Shown here piece after piece: positions 7,217 to 14,053 of a DNA stretch of 22,312 nt. The notes under the pieces were generated by a model that made no database searches, was not told where the DNA came from, and was given only the letters and a program-made list of their open reading frames with translations. The first letter of the stretch is position 1. Each line of letters begins with the position of its first letter. The DNA lies in the IMG/VR virus record IMGVR_UViG_3300030101_003089, positions 1-22,312 of that record. One strand, given 5' to 3'. Source of the stretch: a virus. The translations under genes and the position numbers were made by a program.

Positions 7217-7837
7217 TTATCTCAACATCATCCAAGAAGTTAAAATATATTTTTCTCCTGATAAAGGTGGATTACCTCTATGAACATAAGGAAAACCTGC
7301 AGGCCAAATAACAATTCTACCTTTTTTTGGTTTTACTCTTTTAGAAAAATGTAAAAATTCTGTTTCTCCACCTTCTTCCACATCATTCAAATATATAGAA
7401 AAAACAAAAGCTCTAGCTGAGGTTTCATAACTTTTTCCATGTTCAACATGCCAAATGTGATAACCTTCAGTAGGTAATGTTTTTTGTATTTTTAAATTAG
7501 TGTAAAAAAATTTATCTATATTATAAGCAGTGCCTGCACCTGTATTCTGTACATAATGTTTCCAAGACATATCATAATTTATTATTATTGTTTTTAAATC
7601 TTCCCACCAAATATTTAAATTACTTGGACTTGCAAAAAACTGTTTATCTTGTTTTTGTGTTATAGGCGAGTTTTCAGAAGACATTCTATCCATTGTATTG
7701 TTAAATTTATTTTGATCTTCAAATAGTTTAATGACTCTATCACACTCTTCAGGTAAAATATAATTATCATACACACCTATAAAATTATTTATATTAATTT
7801 CTCTTTTTATCTTAACAATTGCTTCTAAATCGTTCAT
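7217..7837 (-). CDS. 2-oxoglutarate/Fe(II)-dependent oxygenase (prolyl 4-hydroxylase-like)
   Basis: This 206-residue protein has the double-stranded beta-helix core of the P4H-type 2OG-Fe(II) dioxygenases. The core appears as GYHIWHVEHGKSY, AFVFSIYLNDVEEGGETEFL, then KPKKGRIVIWPAGFPYVHRG and EKYILTSW. Likely iron ligands are H130, E132 and H186, and K196 is placed to bind the 2-oxoglutarate carboxylate. The first motif is H-x-E in place of the common H-x-D. Such enzymes couple decarboxylation of 2-oxoglutarate to hydroxylation of protein, nucleic-acid or small-molecule substrates. The gene is the only minus-strand gene inside the structural region, converging on the collar gene and divergent from the next structural gene, so it needs its own promoter. 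Comparable oxygenases are frequent in marine phages. The substrate is unknown; a virion protein or a modified base are candidates. Confidence 0.88.
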   Translation of the reverse strand: MNDLEAIVKIKREININNFIGVYDNYILPEECDRVIKLFEDQNKFNNTMDRMSSENSPITQKQDKQFFASPSNLNIWWEDLKTIIINYDMSWKHYVQNTGAGTAYNIDKFFYTNLKIQKTLPTEGYHIWHVEHGKSYETSARAFVFSIYLNDVEEGGETEFLHFSKRVKPKKGRIVIWPAGFPYVHRGNPPLSGEKYILTSWMMLR

Positions 7838-7884
7838 TATTATGTTACTTTCTTTATATATAAAATTATTGTATAAGGCATTAT
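7838..7884. promoter_or_regulatory. Divergent intergenic region, probable promoter site(s)
   Basis: This 47-base, very A/T-rich gap separates divergently read genes, so at least the oxygenase and perhaps the nozzle-like gene must be transcribed from here. It contains TATATATAAAATT- and TTGTATAA-like elements. I cannot assign a convincing -35/-10 pair on either strand. An AAGG close to 7875 is a weak ribosome site for the rightward gene. Confidence 0.3.
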
Positions 7885-9837
7885 ATGCTACAAAAATTAA
7901 ATTTCAAGCCTGGTTTTAATAAACAAGTCACAGAGTCGGGAGCAGAGTCTCAATGGATAGATGGAGACTTTGTTAGATTTAGATATGGTCTTCCTGAAAA
8001 AATAGGTGGCTGGTCACAAATTACATCAAATACTTTACCTGGTGCAGCTAGAGCACAACATGCTTTTTCTAGTTTAGCAGGAGAAAAATATGCAGCCATA
8101 GGAACAAGCAAAGGTTTATTTTTATATTATGGAGGAAATTTTTTTGATATTACTCCTTTAGATACAGCTATAACAGGAGCAACTTTTACAGTAACATCAG
8201 GGTCTGCTACAGTTACAGTCAATAAAACAGGTCATGGATTATCTGATGGTGAATATATAACTTTTTCAAGTGTGACTAGTCCTACGAACTCTGGTTATGC
8301 TACTACTTTATTTACAGATAATTCTTTTGAAGTTTTAAATTCACAATCAAATACTTTTCAAATAACAATGCCATCAAACTCTGCAGGAGCTAGTAGTGCT
8401 ACTGGTGCTGCAACAATTAATCCATACATAACAGTTGGTCCATCTGTTCAAACTCCTGGTTATGGTTGGGGTACATCTACATGGGGAGCTAGCACTTGGA
8501 ACACACCTAGAGCAACTACTAACGTAACACTAGATCCAGGTCTTTGGTCTTTAGATAATTTTGGTGAAGTTCTTATTGCAACTGTGCACAATGGTAAAAC
8601 ATTTACATGGAATGCAGGAGCAACTAATGCCAGAACAATTAGAGCCTCTACATCAACATCTGGTTTTTCTACGTCAGCTAATCCAACAGCAAGTAGATTT
8701 ACTTTAGTGTCTGATAGAGATAGACATGTATTTCATTTTGGAACAGAGACAACTATAGGTGATACATCAACACAAGATCCTATGTTTATTAGATTTTCTG
8801 ATCAAGAAAATCTAAACGAGTATACTCCAAAAGCAACAAATACTTCAGGTACTTTTAGACTAGATACAGGTAACGAGATTAGAGGAGCTGTTCAAGGTAA
8901 AGATTACACATTAGTTTTAACAGATAGTGCTGCTTACATTATACAATTTGTTGGAGCACCTTTTACTTTTAGTATAAGACAAGTCGGTACTAACTGCGGA
9001 TTAATTGGACAGAGCGCTTTGAGTTATTCCAACGGTAGTGTTTTTTGGATGTCCGGTGAAGGTGGATTTTTTGTTTATGATGGTACAGTTAAACTTCTTC
9101 CATGTCTTGTAGAGGATTTTGTATTTACAACAGGAGGAGATAATCTAGGTATTAATTACACTGCTGCAGGAATAACTTATGCAGAACATAATAGTTTATA
9201 TAATGAGGTTAGTTGGTTTTATCCTAAAGCCGGATCTACACAAATAGATAGATGTGTTTCATATAATTATGGTGAGAATTGTTGGACAACTAGTTCTCTT
9301 GCAAGATCTACATACATGGATCAAGGGGTGTTTGATCTACCTTATGCAACAGAATATAATAAAACAGCAACTCCTGTTTTTGATATACAAGGAATTACAA
9401 ATACAGCAGGTTCTAGCACATATTATGAACATGAAAAAGGAACTGATCAAGTAAATTCTTCCGGCACCACATCTATTAATGCATTTATTAGATCAGGTGA
9501 TTTTGACATAACTGCAGGAGTAAATAGATCAGGGAAAGCAACAGGAGCTGTTAACTATAGAGGTGATGGTGAATTTTTTATGTCTGTAAAAAGATTCATA
9601 CCAGACTATCAATTAATCTCTGGTAATTCTAAAATAACATTGTTTGTAAATGATTATCCAAATAATACATCTACTAGTTCATCTCTTGGACCCTTTACAG
9701 TTAGTGCTTCTACTGATAAAATAGACACACGTGCTAGAGGACGATTAGTTTCACTTAAAATAGAAAACGATGCTGTAGGTGAAACATGGCGTTATGGAAC
9801 ATTTAGACTTGATGCACAACCAGATGGACGTAGATAA
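7885..9837 (+). CDS. Large neck/tail structural protein, possibly P22 gp10-like
   Basis: This 650-residue protein begins MLQKLNFKPGFNKQVTESGA and ESQWIDGDFVRFRYGLPEKI. I recognise this opening from a widespread marine phage virion protein. The body is beta-rich with repeated blade-like segments, for example YAAIGTSKGLFLYYGGNF, HVFHFGTETTIGD and VFWMSGEGGFFVYDG, which suits a propeller or tail-hub fold. The family has been linked in my memory to podovirus tail nozzle/stabilisation proteins of the P22 gp10 type; that link is tentative. It opens the second plus-strand block and its stop overlaps the next start as TAATG. No enzyme motif or membrane segment is visible. Confidence 0.65.
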   Translation: MLQKLNFKPGFNKQVTESGAESQWIDGDFVRFRYGLPEKIGGWSQITSNTLPGAARAQHAFSSLAGEKYAAIGTSKGLFLYYGGNFFDITPLDTAITGATFTVTSGSATVTVNKTGHGLSDGEYITFSSVTSPTNSGYATTLFTDNSFEVLNSQSNTFQITMPSNSAGASSATGAATINPYITVGPSVQTPGYGWGTSTWGASTWNTPRATTNVTLDPGLWSLDNFGEVLIATVHNGKTFTWNAGATNARTIRASTSTSGFSTSANPTASRFTLVSDRDRHVFHFGTETTIGDTSTQDPMFIRFSDQENLNEYTPKATNTSGTFRLDTGNEIRGAVQGKDYTLVLTDSAAYIIQFVGAPFTFSIRQVGTNCGLIGQSALSYSNGSVFWMSGEGGFFVYDGTVKLLPCLVEDFVFTTGGDNLGINYTAAGITYAEHNSLYNEVSWFYPKAGSTQIDRCVSYNYGENCWTTSSLARSTYMDQGVFDLPYATEYNKTATPVFDIQGITNTAGSSTYYEHEKGTDQVNSSGTTSINAFIRSGDFDITAGVNRSGKATGAVNYRGDGEFFMSVKRFIPDYQLISGNSKITLFVNDYPNNTSTSSSLGPFTVSASTDKIDTRARGRLVSLKIENDAVGETWRYGTFRLDAQPDGRR

Positions 9838-10001
9838 TGGCTAAAATAAGTGTATATATACCAGAGCCTCAAGAAGAGTATAGTTCTGAAAATCAAAGAC
9901 AGATAATAGAATCTATTGATACTGTAAAGAATCAACTTAATTTTGCTTTTCAACAAGATTTAAAACAAGAACAAGATGTATTTAATTATTTTATGTCATG
10001 A
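9837..10001 (+). CDS. 54-aa small structural-module protein
   Basis: A short gene of 54 codons begins at the ATG overlapping the preceding stop (TAATG) and ends in an ATGA overlap with the next gene, so it fills the only gap in the chain exactly. The product starts MAKISVYIPEPQEEYSSENQ and ends with QDVFNYFMS. It is predicted to be a soluble helical protein with a Gln/Asp/Glu-rich second half. I recall similar short proteins in this position after the large neck protein in marine phages. A structural or assembly-accessory role is inferred. Length, tight overlaps and sensible codon composition make it a real gene rather than chance. Confidence 0.7.
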   Translation: MAKISVYIPEPQEEYSSENQRQIIESIDTVKNQLNFAFQQDLKQEQDVFNYFMS

Positions 10002-10333
10002 CAATACAATATAAAAACGCTACATTTGATTTAACTACAACAAACTTAACAACAACATTAAGTATAGCTACGTCTGCAATAGCTATTGTAAAAACAGTGC
10101 AAGCTGTTCATGATACAGCCAGCAACGTAGACGTGCATTTAGTTTTAAAAAAAGTAGGTGGATCAGATGTTAAGATTGCTTATGAAGAACTTAATAAAGA
10201 AACACAAAATATGTTAAAGGGCACTATAAATTTAGAGGGTGGAGATGTTTTAAAACTACAAGCAGGTACAGCAAACGAGATTACTGGACAAATAAGTTAT
10301 CTTCTGGTAGATAGATCTCAAGAAAATGGATAA
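9998..10333 (+). CDS. Small virion structural protein (probable)
   Basis: This 111-residue protein starts MTIQYKNATFDLTTTNLTTT and is rich in Thr and Val, predicted as a small beta-sandwich: AIAIVKTVQAVHDTASNVDV, DVHLVLKKVGGSD, then a closing section with GGDVLKLQAGTANEITGQIS. This architecture matches small beta-rich proteins encoded near neck/tail genes in marine phages. It has no signal peptide, no enzyme motif and no membrane segment. It overlaps the previous gene by ATGA and the next by eight bases, so it is part of a coupled translational chain. A head-tail joining or decoration role is possible but not demonstrable. Confidence 0.65.
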   Translation: MTIQYKNATFDLTTTNLTTTLSIATSAIAIVKTVQAVHDTASNVDVHLVLKKVGGSDVKIAYEELNKETQNMLKGTINLEGGDVLKLQAGTANEITGQISYLLVDRSQENG

Positions 10334-10514
10334 AGATATAGCAAAAATTAATTGTACAACTGTTGTAACATACAGAAATACAAAAACAGGTGAGGTCTTT
10401 AAAGAAAAAAAAGAAGGAGAGGATATCGTGCAAGATGTAACTGTGCAGGTTTCTCCAAAAGGTTTAGAGATTTTACAGAAAGTTATGAAAAAAGATAATG
10501 AACCAAAACCCTAA
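10326..10514 (+). CDS. Small hypothetical protein
   Basis: This 62-residue protein has a central beta-hairpin-like segment, KINCTTVVTYRNTKTGEVF, followed by a charged Lys/Glu stretch and a C-terminal VTVQVSPKGLEILQKVMKK. I do not know a function. It overlaps its upstream neighbour by 8 bases and its downstream neighbour by 17 bases, and appears to be carried as a fixed part of the string leading into the glycosyltransferase genes. Short proteins with the same CTTVxTYxNTxTGE pattern are, as far as I recall, common in marine phage structural modules. Confidence 0.6.
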   Translation: MDKDIAKINCTTVVTYRNTKTGEVFKEKKEGEDIVQDVTVQVSPKGLEILQKVMKKDNEPKP

Positions 10515-11436
10515 AGGGGGGACTGAGTTACAATTTGAATATTTAAAAAAACATGTTGATTCTAAACTTTTAGATCAAGTTCAAATATGTACATCTGTTC
10601 CAGAAAAGATACCTTTACATAAAGATAAAGTAAATATTCTTTGGCAAAAAAATTCTTGGGATCAACCCAACCTAAAACCATGGTTTGAAAATAAATCAAA
10701 CCATGACAAGTATGATTGGTATGTGTTTAATTCTAATTGGAACTTTGAACAATTTACAAAACGATTTGATCTACCTACAGAAAAATGTTTGGTTATTAAA
10801 AATGGTGTAGATAATATTGAACCTATCTCAACTACATATAGAAAAAAAGACCCAATAAAAATAATACACCACTGCACTCCATGGAGAGGTTTATCTGTAT
10901 TACTAGGAGCCATGCAGTTAGTTAAGAACCCATCAATTAGTTTAGACGTGTATTCTTCAACTGAGGTATATGGTAAATCTTTTTATGACCATAATGATCA
11001 TTATTATCATGAGCTATATGATCAAGCAAAACAACTACCTAATGTTAATTATATTGGATACAAATCAAATGAATATATTAAAAAACATTTGAAAGACTAC
11101 AGGTTATTTGTTTATCCAAGTATATGGGAAGAAACTTCTTGTATATCTTTATTAGAAGCTATGTCTGCAGGTCTTTATTGTATAACAACAAATTTTGGTG
11201 CTCTTTATGAAACAGGTTCTGAGTTTCCAATGTATGTCCCTTACTCTAATGATTATAGAAGTTTAGCAAAAAAATTTGCAAAAAGTATTGATATTGCTGC
11301 ACTATCTTTACACGAATCAAGCATCAAGGATCATTTAAAAATGCAAAAAAATTTTGTTAACAATTTTTACAACTGGAAAATAAAAGGTAAAAGCTGGACT
11401 AGATTTTTACAAGGAGCAATAGATGCAAAACAATAA
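10498..11436 (+). CDS. GT4-family (GT-B) glycosyltransferase
   Basis: The 312-residue product starts directly with MNQNPKGGTELQFEYL, the Gly-rich loop of retaining GT-B enzymes. It continues with VIKNGVD (about 99-105), the linker to the donor domain, and IIHHCTPWRGLSVLLGAMQL. The EX7E donor-binding motif, EETSCISLLEAMSAG, has Glu at about 212 and 220. These are hallmarks of GT4 sugar transferases that use nucleotide-sugar donors in the cytoplasm. An in-frame stop at 10486 fixes the start at or after 10495, so the protein lacks the first beta-strand usually seen before the Gly-rich loop. The gene overlaps the previous gene by 17 bases and the next glycosyltransferase by 14 bases, suggesting that the two enzymes act in one pathway. 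The acceptor may be a virion protein, host glycan or DNA. Confidence 0.82.
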   Translation: MNQNPKGGTELQFEYLKKHVDSKLLDQVQICTSVPEKIPLHKDKVNILWQKNSWDQPNLKPWFENKSNHDKYDWYVFNSNWNFEQFTKRFDLPTEKCLVIKNGVDNIEPISTTYRKKDPIKIIHHCTPWRGLSVLLGAMQLVKNPSISLDVYSSTEVYGKSFYDHNDHYYHELYDQAKQLPNVNYIGYKSNEYIKKHLKDYRLFVYPSIWEETSCISLLEAMSAGLYCITTNFGALYETGSEFPMYVPYSNDYRSLAKKFAKSIDIAALSLHESSIKDHLKMQKNFVNNFYNWKIKGKSWTRFLQGAIDAKQ

Positions 11437-12313
11437 ACCTATCTGGTTCAATGAAGATACATATCAGACAATAAATCACGATAAAGTAGAACCTGAAACA
11501 ATAGAGATAAATCTAGATAGAAAACCAATAGCTAAGATAATGGTCTGTACTCCTTGTCATAGTGAGGTTTCAATGCACTACACCCAAGCTGTATTAAAGT
11601 TTCAAATGGAATGTATGAAACAAAATATATTGGTTAGTTTTAGTTTGTTAAAATCATCACTTGTTACACAAGGTAGAAACCTGTGTGTAGCAGAATTTAT
11701 TAATCATGCTGATAATTATGATTACTTATTGTTTATTGATTCAGATATAGATTTTGAATCTAAGACAATATTTAAAATGATAGGAGCTGACAAGGATGTC
11801 ATTGCTTGTCCTTATCCAATGAAAATGATTGATACAGATAGAATGTGGGCAAAATTACATCAAACAGAACTAATAAAAACAAGAGATGATTTGTTAAAGG
11901 CAGGTTACTCTTTTCCATTAAAGATGGACAACAAAGATAGAATAAATATAAACCATGGTATTATAGAGGTTAGTCATGCTCCAACCGGATGCATGTTAAT
12001 CAAAAGAGAAGTTATAGAAAAAATGATAAAACATCACCCAGAATTACAGATATATCAGCCAACCATAGTTAACGGCAAAGAAACAGCAAAAGAAAATTTT
12101 TATAATCTATTTGATACATTACATGATTTAAAAACCAAACGTTATTTTGGTGAGGACTTTGGTTTCTGTCAAAGGTGGACAGATATGGGTGGTAAAGTTC
12201 ATATTTATGTGCTAGATTATATAACCCATGTAGGGGAGCATCAATATTGTGGTAGATTCTATGATCAATTAGAAGCTTTAAAACGTATTGACGACGAAGA
12301 AAAAACCAAATAA
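11423..12313 (+). CDS. GT-A fold (GT2-like) glycosyltransferase
   Basis: The 296-residue product has an N-terminal extension of about 35 residues, then a GT-A core: KIMVCTPCHSEVSMHYTQAV, SSLVTQGRNLCVAEF and YLLFIDSDIDF. D106 and D108 form the DxD-type metal/nucleotide-sugar site. A later GEDFGFCQRWTDMGG (about 243-257) carries the acidic catalytic region, and ITHVG (about 267-271) has a His in the position of the third metal ligand. I recall this family as one of the commonest glycosyltransferases in marine phages, without a defined substrate. It starts inside the end of the GT4 gene, so the two are translationally coupled. There is no membrane segment; it would act in the cytoplasm during late infection. 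Its place inside a structural operon suggests modification of virion proteins, which is an inference. Confidence 0.8.
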   Translation: MQNNKPIWFNEDTYQTINHDKVEPETIEINLDRKPIAKIMVCTPCHSEVSMHYTQAVLKFQMECMKQNILVSFSLLKSSLVTQGRNLCVAEFINHADNYDYLLFIDSDIDFESKTIFKMIGADKDVIACPYPMKMIDTDRMWAKLHQTELIKTRDDLLKAGYSFPLKMDNKDRININHGIIEVSHAPTGCMLIKREVIEKMIKHHPELQIYQPTIVNGKETAKENFYNLFDTLHDLKTKRYFGEDFGFCQRWTDMGGKVHIYVLDYITHVGEHQYCGRFYDQLEALKRIDDEEKTK

Positions 12314-12322
12314 AATAACAAA

Positions 12323-14053
12323 ATGGCCATCACAAGAGCACAACAAGCTAGACAACTTTATAAAAACGGACAAGGTCCTGCAGGAGGAGCTACTATAGGT
12401 AGTGGCAGTCCTCAAAGCGGTAGTCCAAGTAGAGACACCGGAAGTGATTATGGACAATTTGATAGAATAACAGAACGTCAAAGAAAACAAGATTTAAGAG
12501 ATCTTGCTACAAGACAAGCTGAAGATAGAGCTGAGGAAGCTGTAGAAGTTTTTAGAAGTAGAAACAGAGAAAATAATTTTAATAAATTATTAAATTTTGT
12601 TCCTGGTATTGGAGCTGCAAGAAGAATAGCATCTATGGCAGGGCCATTAAATAATAGAGATTTTTTTTTAGAAAAAATAGCACCTAAAAATTTTAATTCA
12701 TTACCAATTTCTCAACAAGAAAAAATGTTTAATAAATACATGAATAAAAGATCATTAGGAGAAATAGATGCGTATGGAAATCCTATAGATCAAGATAATG
12801 ATAACAACAATATTATTATACCAGATTCTACAATGAACCAAGGATCAAGCACCACGGAACAAGAAGAAGATAATCCTTTTGTGCCTTATAGATTTATGGC
12901 AGATGGTGGACGAATAGGTGCTCAACAAGGTGGGATTATGCCTAGACTAAATGAATTAAGTGGTGATGTATCTTCTGCAGAACAAATGTTACAAGAAATA
13001 AATCAAAGATTACAATCAGCTGAATCTACTTTAGGTGAAGGTGGTGGAAATACAACACCTATTGGTTCTGGTATTATGCAACCTGCATTTGAAACTAAAA
13101 AACCTTTGTTTGATGAAGATGGATTTAGATTAGGAGATCAAAGATATGGAACCGGTTTAGTTGATGGACCAAAAATGACAGTACCTAGTTTATTAAATCA
13201 AACATCAGAAGGTCCAATACAATCACCAATGCAAGATGCTATTAAACAACAGTTTGCAGATGGTGGTATGGCAGAAGAAGATGATCCCGTAGGAGGAATC
13301 ATGGACCTTGAATCAGGAAGACAGATGTATTTCTTAGGTAAGTTAGTTAAGAAAGCAACAAGAGCTGTTAAAAAAGTTGTTAAATCTCCGTTTGGTAAAG
13401 CTCTTATACTTGGTGGATTAACATTTGGAATTCCTGGAGTAAGCAAAGGTTTTTTTAGTAAGGGATTGATGGGGACTAAATCTGGAATAGGTCTTAAAAA
13501 TTTAATTATGGGTAAACCATTAGGATTTAAAACAGCGGGAGACTCTGTAGCTAGATCAGGTGGTCTTTTAAATTTTATAAAAAACAATAAAGCATTATCT
13601 GGTATATTAGGAGCTTCAACTTTAGCAGGATTAAGTGCACCTCAAAGCACTTATGATGCAGAAAAAGAAGATGAGTTTAGTTTAAATATACCCGAAGAAC
13701 AATATAGGTTTTATGCAGAAGGTGGGAAAGCAGAACCGGTAGCTAAAAAGACCATGCCATTATTAGATATGGATGGTAAAGAAAAAGACTACAGAGAAAC
13801 AGGTGGTTTTGTAGACATGGGTAGAATGGAAAGAGCTGATGATGTGCCTGCAAGATTATCTAAAAATGAATTTGTATTTACAGCTGATGCTGTAAGAAAT
13901 GCTGGTGAAGGAGATATAGACAAGGGCGCAGAAGTCATGTATAACATGATGAAAAACCTTGAAGCCGGGGGTGAAGTATCAGAAGAATCGCAAGGCTTAG
14001 ATGGCGCTAGAAACATGTTTCAAACATCACAAAGATTAGAGGAAGTATTATAA
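12323..14053 (+). CDS. Internal virion/tape-measure-like structural protein with A-(D/E)-G-G motifs
   Basis: This 576-residue protein starts MAITRAQQARQLYKNGQGPA and has a low-complexity Gly/Ser/Gln first half. Its features are FMADGGRIGAQQGG and a short coiled coil LSSAEQMLQEINQRL-type segment around 215-235. These are followed by QQFADGGMAEED, a Lys-rich amphipathic stretch LVKKATRAVKKVVKSPF, glycine-rich hydrophobic segments, and YAEGGKAEPVAKK. Near the C-terminus, DDVPARLSKNEFVFTADAVR resembles the VPA(L/R)L(T/S)xGEFV element seen in many tape-measure and minor tail proteins. There is no clear ribosome site before the ATG, only an A-rich leader. It overlaps the next gene (TAATG), which starts a four-gene block of internal-type proteins ahead of lysis. 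A tape-measure, scaffold or ejection role is likely but not fixed. Confidence 0.6.
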   Translation: MAITRAQQARQLYKNGQGPAGGATIGSGSPQSGSPSRDTGSDYGQFDRITERQRKQDLRDLATRQAEDRAEEAVEVFRSRNRENNFNKLLNFVPGIGAARRIASMAGPLNNRDFFLEKIAPKNFNSLPISQQEKMFNKYMNKRSLGEIDAYGNPIDQDNDNNNIIIPDSTMNQGSSTTEQEEDNPFVPYRFMADGGRIGAQQGGIMPRLNELSGDVSSAEQMLQEINQRLQSAESTLGEGGGNTTPIGSGIMQPAFETKKPLFDEDGFRLGDQRYGTGLVDGPKMTVPSLLNQTSEGPIQSPMQDAIKQQFADGGMAEEDDPVGGIMDLESGRQMYFLGKLVKKATRAVKKVVKSPFGKALILGGLTFGIPGVSKGFFSKGLMGTKSGIGLKNLIMGKPLGFKTAGDSVARSGGLLNFIKNNKALSGILGASTLAGLSAPQSTYDAEKEDEFSLNIPEEQYRFYAEGGKAEPVAKKTMPLLDMDGKEKDYRETGGFVDMGRMERADDVPARLSKNEFVFTADAVRNAGEGDIDKGAEVMYNMMKNLEAGGEVSEESQGLDGARNMFQTSQRLEEVL

